Shown: positions 25,802 to 34,167 of the stretch, one piece after another | Numbering within the stretch: position 1 is the stretch's first letter | How the letters are laid out: each line of letters starts with the position of its first letter | Source of the DNA: Candidatus Gastranaerophilales bacterium | Lineage (GTDB): Bacteria > Cyanobacteriota > Vampirovibrionia > Gastranaerophilales > Gastranaerophilaceae | DNA: 64,000 nt | Assembly: GCA_944325105.1 (NCBI GenBank) | Contig: CALUYW010000005.1 | Location: 1 to 64,000 of the forward strand | Direction: 5' to 3' | Translations under genes and position numbers: made by a program | The notes under the pieces: model-generated | Databases searched by the model: none | The model's input: only the letters and a program-made list of their open reading frames with translations | What the model was told of the DNA's origin: nothing

Positions 25802-27085
25802 ATGGAAAACTTTAGAAACCATAATGGTGAAGGTGAAGATTCAGGAGTTTCTATTTACTCTCGCTCGGTAAATCTCCTTGACGATGACCCGTTAGAGGAA
25901 ATTTTTGCGCTAAATTTGGGCGATTTTTTAACGGAGCACTTGATAAATCCTGAGCTTGCGCACAAAATTGGCGACAAGGTAAGAGATAAAAACGAAAGTT
26001 TAAAAGAACAGTTAAGAGAACTTGTATCTATTTATTCCATAGACAACACACTTTCTCTTTTAGGTTTTAAAAATAACGAAGATTATGTTATTTATAACTC
26101 AATAGCAAAGACCATTAAACTAATGCTCACTTTAGATGAGTGCAATATATATTTGTGCAACAAAGGTGAAGAGCTTAAACTTCGCGGTAACTCAAACGAT
26201 GAAATCAACAAGGAAGTTGAAGATTATATTCTAAAATGTCACACGGATGAGGACGATATCGTATTTGAGCGTGACGGTAAGCAGATAAGTGTTTTTCCCA
26301 TGAAAAACAACTTTGAATGTATAGGCTCAATTGAGATTGTAAGAAGTATTGATAAGCCTCTTGAGGAGCAGTTTGCGCAACTAATTAAAATAACCGCAGG
26401 ACTTTTTGTAACTTCATTAGGTTTGCAAAAGCTTATTGATGAAGTTAACAGACTTATTTCTCAAAAAGTTGTTTCAACTTCAGAGCTACAGAATCTTCGT
26501 GCGCAACTAACGGCGATTATTGGTGATTTGGGCGACCAGCAGCAGGCTTTTGTTGAAAAACTGGCATATGCTGTTGATTGCAAAGGAAAGTACAAAAATA
26601 ATCACTCAAGAAGAACTGCAGAGCTTTCAAGAGAAATTTGTCATTATCTTGAGTTAAATGAGAAAACAACGGATTTAATATATTATGCAGGATTGTTGCA
26701 AAATATAGGGAAAATCACCCTTAGTGATGATTTGTTCTCAAAAAAAGGCGAGCTTACAAAAGAAGAATGGGAAAAACTTCAAGAACACCCCAATGCAGGT
26801 GTAAGTTTGTTGATGAATATAAACTTTATGTCAGAAGTTGTTCCATACATTCACTATCAGCGTGAACGCTGGAATGGGCAGGGCGCGCCCGAGGGACTTA
26901 ACGGTCAGTCTATTCCTTTTGGTTCAAGAATTATAGCAGTAGCTGATGCTTATTGTGCTCTGCTTGAAGACAGGCCGCAAAGAAAAGCGCTAAGTAACGC
27001 TGATGCTCTTGAAATTTTAAAGAAAGAAAGCGGTATCAAGTGGGACCCGGCTGTTGTGGACGCACTTGTAAAATTAAAAGCTTAA
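25802..27085 (+). CDS. GAF plus degenerate HD-GYP domain protein
   Basis: A 427-residue soluble protein with a GAF-like sensor region (about 85-200) and an HD-GYP-like output domain (about 250-425). HD-GYP enzymes hydrolyse cyclic di-GMP with a two- or three-metal centre. Here the HDxGK signature reads LLQNIGKI, so both HD ligands are lost. The downstream HHE motif reads HYQRERW and GYP reads GAP. The hydrophobic core and later motifs (HPNAGVSLL, AVADAYCAL) remain. It is therefore probably inactive as a phosphodiesterase and may act as a ligand sensor or scaffold. AGGAAATTTTT precedes the ATG, and a terminator follows, so it seems monocistronic. Confidence 0.8.
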   Translation: MENFRNHNGEGEDSGVSIYSRSVNLLDDDPLEEIFALNLGDFLTEHLINPELAHKIGDKVRDKNESLKEQLRELVSIYSIDNTLSLLGFKNNEDYVIYNSIAKTIKLMLTLDECNIYLCNKGEELKLRGNSNDEINKEVEDYILKCHTDEDDIVFERDGKQISVFPMKNNFECIGSIEIVRSIDKPLEEQFAQLIKITAGLFVTSLGLQKLIDEVNRLISQKVVSTSELQNLRAQLTAIIGDLGDQQQAFVEKLAYAVDCKGKYKNNHSRRTAELSREICHYLELNEKTTDLIYYAGLLQNIGKITLSDDLFSKKGELTKEEWEKLQEHPNAGVSLLMNINFMSEVVPYIHYQRERWNGQGAPEGLNGQSIPFGSRIIAVADAYCALLEDRPQRKALSNADALEILKKESGIKWDPAVVDALVKLKA

Positions 27086-27106
27086 GCATAAGTCAAAAAG
27101 TTAGAC

Positions 27107-27136
27107 ACTCCCTTTTGATAAAGAAAGGGAGTTTTC
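27107..27136. terminator. Terminator after the HD-GYP-like gene
   Basis: ACTCCCTTT (27107-27115) pairs with AAAGGGAGT (27124-27132), followed by TTTCTTT. A converging permease gene ends at 27138, and the hairpin may serve both. Confidence 0.75.
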
Positions 27137-27137
27137 T

Positions 27138-28670
27138 TTATCTTTTGGAATTTTTATTTCTATGAGCAGGATACCCGTATAAAAAGTAAATTATTATACC
27201 TATCAAAATCCATATAGGAAACAGCGTAGAGGAGGTTTTTAGAGTTTTTAGAGAATACACAATAAGTCCTCCGCAAAAAACTATTCCTAAAATCGGAAAC
27301 AGAGGTACAAAAGGCACTCTAAAAGGTCTTGGGCGGTCAGGGTCTGTTTTTCTCAAGATTAAAACAATAATACATATAACGATAAATGACGTGAATGTGC
27401 CGAAGTTACAAAGTTCAGCAGATATATTTAAGTCCATAAAAACAGAGCCTACCATAACTATAAGACCGCAAATCCAAGTGAGCAGATTTGGAGTTCTTGT
27501 TTTTTTGTTTACGACCCTCATTGAGCGGGGTATAAACTTGTCGCGGCTCATAGCGTAGAGTATTCTTACTGTTCCCAGTTGATAAACAAGCAATACCGAG
27601 GTTAAACCTGCAATAGCGCCTGCTGAAATAAACCCTGCAAACCAGTCCTTACCCACATAGTGCATAGCATGTGCTATGGGCGCTTGTATGTCTATCAGTT
27701 TATATGGAACCATACCTGTTAAAACTAGAGCAACACCGATGTATAAAATTGTACAAATGCAAAGTGTGCCTAAAATCCCTATAGGGATGTCTTTTTGAGG
27801 GTTTTTTGTTTCTTCTGCGGTTGTTGATATTGCATCAAAACCAATGTAAGCGAAAAATATTAAAAATGCCCCCATAAACACACCCGACATACCGTTTGGC
27901 ATAAAAGGCGTCCAGTTTTCAGGCTGTACGTAGTGTGCGCCGACAAATATAAAAGTTGAAATTATAAAAAGGTTTATTGCAACCATAACGCCTGCAAAGC
28001 GTGTCGATTCTTTTATTCCTTTAATTAGGATAAATGTTAAAAGAACAACGATAAAAATTGCAGGCAGATTTATTGCAAAAGGAATTTTGTCAAAAAGAAA
28101 AGGGATTTTATCGTGTATATCAATACCATATTTATCGCACATTACGCTGATTGAGCGATAGTCGTTTCTAAGCCATATGGGAAAATTGGTTACAAACGCG
28201 GGCAAAACATGTTTGAACCCTTTTAAAAACTGTGCAAAATATCCGCTCCAAGCGCTTGCAATTGTAATGTTACCTATTGCGTATTCAAGCATTAAAATCC
28301 AACCTACAACCCAGGCCATAAATTCGCCCATTGTAACATAGGTGTAAGTGTAGGCTGAGCCTGCAATTGGCATCATAGCTGCAATTTCAGAATAACAAAG
28401 GGCCGAGAATATACTCGCAATGGCAGCCAGTATCATGGAAAGTACTATGGCAGGGCCTGCACCTGCTCCCTCGGGGCCTCCTACAATAGCACTTCCTACA
28501 ATAGTAAAAATTCCAGTGCCGACAACGGCGCCAATGCCTAAAATTATTAAATCAAAAGCACCAAGGGTCTTTTTAAGGTCTGATTTTTTAGCAGTTTCAA
28601 CCACTTCATCCGTTGATTTTTTTTCAAGGAGGTTGGCGATGAAGCCTTTTATATTTATGTTAATTTTCAT
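27138..28670 (-). CDS. APC-family amino acid permease (second of a tandem pair)
   Basis: A cationic-amino-acid-transporter-like (YfnA/CAT) permease of about 510 residues with some 12 transmembrane helices. The first carries the family motif LGAFDLIILGIGAVVGTGIFTIVG, and others include FFAYIGFDAISTTAEETKNPQ and GSAYTYTYVTMGEFMAW. I take ATG 28670 as start. It overlaps the upstream gene's stop by 11 bases, whereas the longer reading begins at a TTG inside that gene. It is a close paralogue of the upstream permease over its whole length, a clear tandem duplication. Substrate specificity cannot be told. Confidence 0.93.
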   Translation of the reverse strand: MKININIKGFIANLLEKKSTDEVVETAKKSDLKKTLGAFDLIILGIGAVVGTGIFTIVGSAIVGGPEGAGAGPAIVLSMILAAIASIFSALCYSEIAAMMPIAGSAYTYTYVTMGEFMAWVVGWILMLEYAIGNITIASAWSGYFAQFLKGFKHVLPAFVTNFPIWLRNDYRSISVMCDKYGIDIHDKIPFLFDKIPFAINLPAIFIVVLLTFILIKGIKESTRFAGVMVAINLFIISTFIFVGAHYVQPENWTPFMPNGMSGVFMGAFLIFFAYIGFDAISTTAEETKNPQKDIPIGILGTLCICTILYIGVALVLTGMVPYKLIDIQAPIAHAMHYVGKDWFAGFISAGAIAGLTSVLLVYQLGTVRILYAMSRDKFIPRSMRVVNKKTRTPNLLTWICGLIVMVGSVFMDLNISAELCNFGTFTSFIVICIIVLILRKTDPDRPRPFRVPFVPLFPILGIVFCGGLIVYSLKTLKTSSTLFPIWILIGIIIYFLYGYPAHRNKNSKR

Positions 28671-30231
28671 CTTTTTCAATTTTTCTTTGCTTTTTGTATC
28701 CGTAGCCAAAATATATTAATACTCCCAAAGCAAGCCATAGGGGGAATAAAAACCTTGATGTGGTTAAAAACTGCATTGAATAAATCATTAAACCGCCGCA
28801 GCAAATTACTCCAAGCAGCGGGAAGTATGGACAAAACGGGACTTTAAAGGGTCTTTTTCTGTTCGGGTCGGTTTTTCTTAATATGATAACTGCGATACAC
28901 ACAATGATAAATGAAGTAAATGTACCGAAGTTACAGAGTTCTGCCGCAGTTGAAATATTTAAAAACATTGAACCCAGCATACATATTATTGCCGCAAGTA
29001 CGGTTATTATGTGTGGAGTTTTAAACTTTTTATGTACCGTTTTTAAAATTGAAGGCAGATAATTATCACGGCTCATAGCGTAGAGTATTCTTGTTCCTGC
29101 TAACATAAGCACTAAAAGAACAGAAGTTAAACCTGTTAGAGCACCAAGAGATATTAAGCCTGCAACCCAGTCTTGACCAACTGCTCTCATAGCATGCGCT
29201 ATAGGTGCGTGAGTATCAATTTGACCGATTGGAACCATACCTGTCAAAACAAGCCCAACCAATACGTAAACAATTGTGCAGGTTGCAAGAGAGCCTATAA
29301 TACCTATGGGTAAGTTCTTTTGAGGGTTTTTTGTTTCCTCTGCGGCAGTGGCTATTGCATCAAAGCCAATGTATGCAAAGAAAATTATAAAAGCGCCCAT
29401 AAATATTCCTTCAAATCCGTTAGGTGCAAAGGGCACCCAATTTTGAGGTTTTACATAAAATATTCCCGTAAAAACAAAAAGAGCTATAACGGCAAGTTTT
29501 ATTACAACCATAATACCTGCCATGTTTGTTGATTCTTTTATGCCTTTTACAAGAATTGCTGCCATAAAAACAGTTACTAAAACCGCAGGCAGATTTATTG
29601 ATATCGGTATACCTGCAATTGTCGGTATAACGGTAGTCGGGTCTATGCCTTGTTTTGTGAGTGTTGAAACTGCACTTGAGTAGTCATTTATAAGCCATAT
29701 AGGCGGGTTTGTTATAAATGACGGTAAGAAAGGAAAGCCTTTTAAAAACTGTATTAAATATCCGCTCCAAGCGCTTGCGACTGCAATGTAGCCTACAAGA
29801 TATTCAAGCATTAGCACCCAGCCTACAATCCAAGCTAAAAACTCGCCCATGGTAGCGTAGGTGTAAAGATAAGCTGAGCCTGCAACAGGAATCATTGAAG
29901 CAAATTCGCTGTAGCACATTGCAGAAAATACACATGCAAGAGAGGCTAAAATCATAGACACAACTAACGCCGGCCCTGCTCCTGCGCTCTCAGGCGAACC
30001 TGCGGCTGCAATGCCTACGACGGTAAAAATCCCAGAGCCTATTATAGCGCCAACACCAAGTATAATGAGGTCAAAAGCACCAAGGGTTTTTTGCAAGCCG
30101 CCTTTATTAGCGCTTTCAATCATATCATCGGGGTTTTTGGTCTTAAACAGGTTTTTTACAAAGCTACCTATTTTTCCGACCTCAAATTTTTCTTCGCACG
30201 CGTTGTGCAAGTTGTTGTTAATCTCTCTCAT
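28660..30231 (-). CDS. APC-family amino acid permease (first of a tandem pair)
   Basis: A 523-residue permease with about 12 membrane helices and the same landmarks as its neighbour: LGAFDLIILGVGAIIGSGIFTVVG, GSAYLYTYATMGEFLAW, FFAYIGFDAIATAAEETKNPQ and the C-terminal KTDPNRKRPFKVPFCPYFPL. It belongs to the CAT/YfnA branch, usually proton-coupled amino acid uptake. AGGAAAA precedes the ATG by about 10 bases. It begins 19 bases after the glyQ stop, so glyQ, this gene and the second permease may be co-transcribed. In an anaerobic fermenter this would fit amino-acid scavenging, which is inference. Confidence 0.94.
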   Translation of the reverse strand: MREINNNLHNACEEKFEVGKIGSFVKNLFKTKNPDDMIESANKGGLQKTLGAFDLIILGVGAIIGSGIFTVVGIAAAGSPESAGAGPALVVSMILASLACVFSAMCYSEFASMIPVAGSAYLYTYATMGEFLAWIVGWVLMLEYLVGYIAVASAWSGYLIQFLKGFPFLPSFITNPPIWLINDYSSAVSTLTKQGIDPTTVIPTIAGIPISINLPAVLVTVFMAAILVKGIKESTNMAGIMVVIKLAVIALFVFTGIFYVKPQNWVPFAPNGFEGIFMGAFIIFFAYIGFDAIATAAEETKNPQKNLPIGIIGSLATCTIVYVLVGLVLTGMVPIGQIDTHAPIAHAMRAVGQDWVAGLISLGALTGLTSVLLVLMLAGTRILYAMSRDNYLPSILKTVHKKFKTPHIITVLAAIICMLGSMFLNISTAAELCNFGTFTSFIIVCIAVIILRKTDPNRKRPFKVPFCPYFPLLGVICCGGLMIYSMQFLTTSRFLFPLWLALGVLIYFGYGYKKQRKIEKDEN

Positions 30232-30250
30232 GCTAAAAGATTTTTCCTAT

Positions 30251-31126
30251 CTACTTTTTAAGTAAAGGAAAACCAAGGCTCTCCCTTTGTTGTACATATA
30301 ATTTGGCAACTGCTGCTGCCATGGTTCTTACTCGATTAATGTAGTTTACTCTCTCGTCTTTGCTTATAACACCCCTTGCGTCGAGGAGGTTAAATGTATG
30401 AGAGCATTTAAGTACCCAGTCATAAGCGGGAAGCACAATACCTGCTTCAAGTGAAGAAAAAGCTTCAGCTTCGCACAGGTCAAACATTTTGAATAATCTT
30501 TCAGGGGTTGAGTATTCAAAATTATACTTAGACTGTTCAATTTCATTTTGCAAATAAATATCACCGTACTTAAGGTTATTATTCCACATAACATCATATA
30601 CGGAGTTTACATTTTGCAGATACATTGCAATACGCTCTAAACCGTATGTAATTTCAAGTGCAACAGGCTTAACCTCTAAACCGCCAACTTGTTGGAAATA
30701 TGTAAATTGAGTAATTTCCATACCATCAAGCCAAACTTCCCAGCCTACACCTGCAGCACCTAAAGTAGGGCTTTCCCAGTTGTCTTCAACAAATCTTACA
30801 TCGTGTTTAGATAAGTCAATACCGATTGCTTCAAGAGATTTTAAATAAATATCCTGAGCGTTATCTGGCGAGGGTTTAAGTATTACCTGATACTGAAAAT
30901 AATGTCCCAGGCGGTTTGGGTTTTCGCCATATCTGGCATCTGTGGGGCGTCTGCAAGGTTCAATCATTGCAACGCTGTATGGCTCAGGGCCAAGTGACCT
31001 TAAAAAAGTTGCAGGATTCATTGTAGATGCGCCTTTTTCAATATCGTAAGGCTGTTGAATGATACAACCGCAGTCTGACCAATATTTAGATAAATTTAAT
31101 ACAAGTTCTTGAAAAGTTATTGTCAT
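30251..31126 (-). CDS. glyQ: Glycine--tRNA ligase alpha subunit
   Basis: Catalytic subunit of the bacterial alpha2beta2 glycyl-tRNA synthetase. It is 291 residues with [31 protein letters not shown] at the N-terminus (quoted motif positions about 5-35), then [38 protein letters not shown] and [15 protein letters not shown]. The beta subunit gene glyS usually lies next door but is absent here; permease genes follow instead, so glyS must be elsewhere. No ribosome site precedes the ATG. A promoter -10 box ends seven bases before it, so the mRNA is probably leaderless. Confidence 0.97.
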   Translation of the reverse strand: MTITFQELVLNLSKYWSDCGCIIQQPYDIEKGASTMNPATFLRSLGPEPYSVAMIEPCRRPTDARYGENPNRLGHYFQYQVILKPSPDNAQDIYLKSLEAIGIDLSKHDVRFVEDNWESPTLGAAGVGWEVWLDGMEITQFTYFQQVGGLEVKPVALEITYGLERIAMYLQNVNSVYDVMWNNNLKYGDIYLQNEIEQSKYNFEYSTPERLFKMFDLCEAEAFSSLEAGIVLPAYDWVLKCSHTFNLLDARGVISKDERVNYINRVRTMAAAVAKLYVQQRESLGFPLLKK

Positions 31127-31133
31127 AATTTAA

Positions 31134-31162
31134 ATTCTATTACAAGGGTAAAATTTACGCAA
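31134..31162 (-). promoter_or_regulatory. glyQ promoter, predicting a leaderless mRNA
   Basis: On the minus strand TTGCGT (31162-31157), a 17-base spacer, TAGAAT (31139-31134), then seven bases to the ATG. Transcription would begin at or within a few bases of the start codon. Confidence 0.5.
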
Positions 31163-31184
31163 ATAAAGATTTGGTTAAGAACGT

Positions 31185-31209
31185 CTCCGACGCTTATTTT
31201 GCGTCGGAG
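31185..31209. terminator. Hairpin between the DAHP synthase gene and glyQ
   Basis: CTCCGACGC (31185-31193) and GCGTCGGAG (31201-31209) form a perfect GC-rich 9-bp stem with a seven-base loop, extended by aagaa/ttctt. The T run is short on either side, so it is a probable but atypical terminator for the DAHP synthase transcript. Confidence 0.55.
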
Positions 31210-31219
31210 TTCTTAAAAA

Positions 31220-32254
31220 TTAGAAGTTTTTGTTATCGTAGTCAATTCTTCCGATTAGCTTGTTCAGTTTTTTAGAAACTTCTCTAAACTGTTCAATACT
31301 CAAGCTTTGAGCACCGTCAGATGATGCATGATCGGGGTCATGGTGAACTTCTATCATAAGACCGTGTGCTCCTGCTATTAGTGCTGCTTTGCCCATTGGT
31401 TCTATTAAGTAGCGTTTACCTGTACCATGGGACGGGTCAACAATTATCGGCAAGTGTGAGTATTTTCTTATAATAGGAACAGCTGCAATATCAAGAGTAT
31501 TTCTTGTATAGTCATTATCTATGCCCTTAATACCTCTTTCGCACAAGATAACATTTGGATTGCCGTTATAAACAACATACTCTGCTGCAAGCAAAAATTC
31601 TCTTATGGTTGCCGCAGCTCCTCTTTTAATCATAACGGGCTTATCTATTTTGCCCAATGCTTTTAGCATTTTGAAGTTTTGCATGTTTCTTGCGCCAACT
31701 TGCAAAATGTCGGCGTATTTCGATACAAGAGGAATATCCATGGTATCCATAATTTCCGTTACCACAAGAAGTCCTGTCTCTTTTCTTGCTTGAGCAAGGT
31801 ATTCTAAGCCTTTTTCTTCCAAGCCTTGAAAGTCGTATGGTGAAGTTCTCGGTTTAAAAGCTCCGCCTCTTAAAAATTGGCAGCCCATTTCTTTTGCTGC
31901 TTTTGCAACCTTAAGAAGTCCATCATAGTCCTTTTCAACGCTACAGGGGCCTACCATTAATACGGGACGTTCCAGACCGCCGATTTTTACCCCGTTTTTA
32001 AAAGTAATCACGGTATCTTCTTCTTTTGTGCTTCTGGAAACAAGTTTATAAGGTTCTTGAATTAATTTGACTTCATGAACACCTTCAATTGAGTTGATAT
32101 TTGATTGGTTTAATTTTGTCTTATCTCCCAAAACTGCAACAACAGTGAGGTGTTCACCTCTGTTGATATTAACTCTTAAGCCTTTAGACTGAATATAGTC
32201 GACAACTCGATTAATTTGTTCTTCGGTTGCCTTGGGTTCCATAATGACAATCAT
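31220..32254 (-). CDS. aroF: 3-deoxy-7-phosphoheptulonate synthase (type I-beta)
   Basis: First enzyme of the shikimate pathway, condensing phosphoenolpyruvate and erythrose-4-phosphate. The 344 residues include the N-terminal ferredoxin-like regulatory domain (about 1-70) typical of the beta subgroup. The barrel follows with MVGPCSVEKDYDGL, FLRGGAFKPRTSPYDFQG, QVGARNMQNFKML, MIKRGAAATIREFLLAAEY, LCERGIKG and PIIVDPSHGTGKR. A GGAG site eight bases before the ATG supports the start. It is transcribed alone. The later shikimate genes aroB, aroK and aroC lie 16 kb away in the same window. Confidence 0.96.
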   Translation of the reverse strand: MIVIMEPKATEEQINRVVDYIQSKGLRVNINRGEHLTVVAVLGDKTKLNQSNINSIEGVHEVKLIQEPYKLVSRSTKEEDTVITFKNGVKIGGLERPVLMVGPCSVEKDYDGLLKVAKAAKEMGCQFLRGGAFKPRTSPYDFQGLEEKGLEYLAQARKETGLLVVTEIMDTMDIPLVSKYADILQVGARNMQNFKMLKALGKIDKPVMIKRGAAATIREFLLAAEYVVYNGNPNVILCERGIKGIDNDYTRNTLDIAAVPIIRKYSHLPIIVDPSHGTGKRYLIEPMGKAALIAGAHGLMIEVHHDPDHASSDGAQSLSIEQFREVSKKLNKLIGRIDYDNKNF

Positions 32255-32292
32255 TTTTATACTCCAACTTAGTACTGTTACAGAAAAATATT

Positions 32293-32331
32293 AAAGCACA
32301 AAAACCTCACTTTGGTGAATTTTTGTGCTTT
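32293..32331. terminator. Terminator after the F-K-G protein pair
   Basis: AAAGCACAAAA (32293-32303) and TTTTGTGCTTT (32321-32331) form an 11-bp stem with a further small inner stem (tcac/gtga). A T-rich tract follows on the minus strand, fitting termination of the transcript from 34104 to 32357. Confidence 0.7.
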
Positions 32332-32356
32332 GGATGTTTATAAAACTTAGTATTTA

Positions 32357-33235
32357 TTAATCTTTGTCGTCTTCTTTATCGTCGTCATCATCATTATTAT
32401 TATCGCTATCGACTTTTGTTTTTACTTCTTTATCATCATCTTTTTCTGCAGCAGGTTTTTCCGTTTTTTCAGACGGTTTATTTTCCTGAGGTTTTGCTTT
32501 GCCTGCTTTTTCTTTTATGACTTCAACTATTTTACCTGCAACAGGAACCATAAGAACAGTTACAAGGAACCTTACGGTAAATGAGAATATCGTTAGAGAT
32601 TTTGCCTTCTCTACTCTCTTTGTGTAATCTCTCAGACCTTTTCTGAATTCTTTTGAATTAAGAATATCTTTGCCGAGTTCTTTGATACCGTCTTCACCTT
32701 TTTCCAGAACTTCGGGGGCTTTTTCTATTACCTTATCAAGAACTTGTTTGCCTTTTTCCTGATAAAATGCACCCTTTACTCTGTCTAAGAATACATCGCT
32801 TCCTTTGTCTATAAGTGCTGCCATTGTTGAGGATACGGCAGTTACGGTTATATTGTTTACCATGAGAGGCATTTTGCGCTCTTCAGGAATTTTTTCCGAT
32901 TTTCTTGTGTTATTTACATAGAAGAATGTTATTGCAAAAGATGCTAAATCTGCCATTCTTGCAGATGGTTTTTTGAAATGATTAAGTGCTTCAACACATT
33001 TTTTTGAAACTGTTGTATTTGAGGCTTTTCCTATCGCATGGGCTATTACGTCAGTAACTTTATTGTAAATTTTCCCCATTTCTTTTTCATCTTTGCCTGC
33101 TTTTGGCAGTACATCTGTAAAAGAGTCTTTGATAGATGAGTTTATTGCGTCCAACACTCTTTGTGAGTATTTTGTTTCAACACCTTTAAAATTTGTATTG
33201 TTATTTTTGTATTGTGTAACAGGAGTTATTTTCAT
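32357..33235 (-). CDS. F-K-G motif membrane protein with acidic tail, function unknown
   Basis: A 292-residue protein starting MKITPVTQYKNN with N-F-K-G at residues 15-18. It is helical and lysine-rich, with hydrophobic segments near 95-110, 127-142 and 218-238. It ends in a long charged tail (about 245-292) of alternating Lys/Pro/Glu and finally Asp/Asn/Glu runs. It has no signal peptide. Its ATG overlaps the stop of the upstream gene (ATGA), so both are co-translated and probably interact. In style it resembles the 449-residue protein at 7684. I do not recognise a family. Confidence 0.7.
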   Translation of the reverse strand: MKITPVTQYKNNNTNFKGVETKYSQRVLDAINSSIKDSFTDVLPKAGKDEKEMGKIYNKVTDVIAHAIGKASNTTVSKKCVEALNHFKKPSARMADLASFAITFFYVNNTRKSEKIPEERKMPLMVNNITVTAVSSTMAALIDKGSDVFLDRVKGAFYQEKGKQVLDKVIEKAPEVLEKGEDGIKELGKDILNSKEFRKGLRDYTKRVEKAKSLTIFSFTVRFLVTVLMVPVAGKIVEVIKEKAGKAKPQENKPSEKTEKPAAEKDDDKEVKTKVDSDNNNDDDDDKEDDKD

Positions 33236-34104
33236 CTTACTGCACCTCCCGTAAATTGCTTAAATACTTGTTCATTTTCATTCAGCTGAATTTGTCTTGT
33301 TTGTTGAATATTTTGTATTTGCTCGACTTGCCCTTTTTTCTCTTTGTTTTTCTTGCCAAATAACGCATTGAGCAAATATGGCATAAATGCTATTGTAATT
33401 TTTGCTTTCGTAGGGGTAACTGCAAGATCTGCAACTTTTTTGTAGAAAGTTGAATACGCGTCAGCCAAGTATCCGCCCATAATGTCTTTTCCGTCTTTTG
33501 CTTTGCCAACGATTATGTCTTCCCACTTAGGGTCAATTAATTTGGCGTATTCAGGATTAATGCCGAATTTCGACATATCTTTGGTTACTTTTTTAACGCT
33601 TTTTGAAATTGGGGTTAATATTAATGAAGACAATGCAAAACCCGTAACGGCCGCCACAAAGTTTTTGGTTGCTGCCATTTGCTTATCTTCTTCTTCGGCC
33701 CCAGGCATGGCAAGTACACAGATCGGTTTTAAGAGGCCTGCAAGGAATATTGTGATGATATTTTCAAACTTTGCTTCGTTATCTTTAACTAGTTTTAGAA
33801 TATGATTTACCCTATCGCTTTTTATAAAATTTACAGCCCATTGCGGTGCGTCTTTTACACCCTTAAAGTCTTTAGAACCTTCTTCCACAAGCTCTCTGAG
33901 GGCGGTTTTTATTATTTTTTGTGTATCAAAACTTGCAGACCCGCTAAAGTTTACACTTCTAGCGGGTCTGTTTATATTTGAATTTCTTTTTGCATTTTTA
34001 TGCTCAGCAACACTCTCTGCTTCTTTAAATGCTCTGCTTTTTATACGCTGCATATGAGGCGAAGAATTAAAATTTAAGTGTGATGTTAAATGCTCGATTC
34101 TCAT
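33232..34104 (-). CDS. F-S-G motif membrane protein, partner of the next gene
   Basis: A 290-residue basic protein with N-F-S-G at residues 52-55 after a polar, lysine/arginine-rich N-terminus. Hydrophobic segments lie near 115-132 (IITIFLAGLLKPICVLAMPGA), 147-163 and 240-252. A glutamine-rich C-terminal segment follows. It has no signal peptide. No ribosome site precedes the ATG; a TATACT -10 box ends six bases upstream, so the message is probably leaderless. It is four-base-overlapped with the downstream F-K-G gene. Function unknown. Confidence 0.7.
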   Translation of the reverse strand: MRIEHLTSHLNFNSSPHMQRIKSRAFKEAESVAEHKNAKRNSNINRPARSVNFSGSASFDTQKIIKTALRELVEEGSKDFKGVKDAPQWAVNFIKSDRVNHILKLVKDNEAKFENIITIFLAGLLKPICVLAMPGAEEEDKQMAATKNFVAAVTGFALSSLILTPISKSVKKVTKDMSKFGINPEYAKLIDPKWEDIIVGKAKDGKDIMGGYLADAYSTFYKKVADLAVTPTKAKITIAFMPYLLNALFGKKNKEKKGQVEQIQNIQQTRQIQLNENEQVFKQFTGGAVR

Positions 34105-34167
34105 GGTACTAGTATAAAGCGAAAAAATTTTTTTCTTTGCTAAAATCGAAGTGTCGTTTTACAATTA

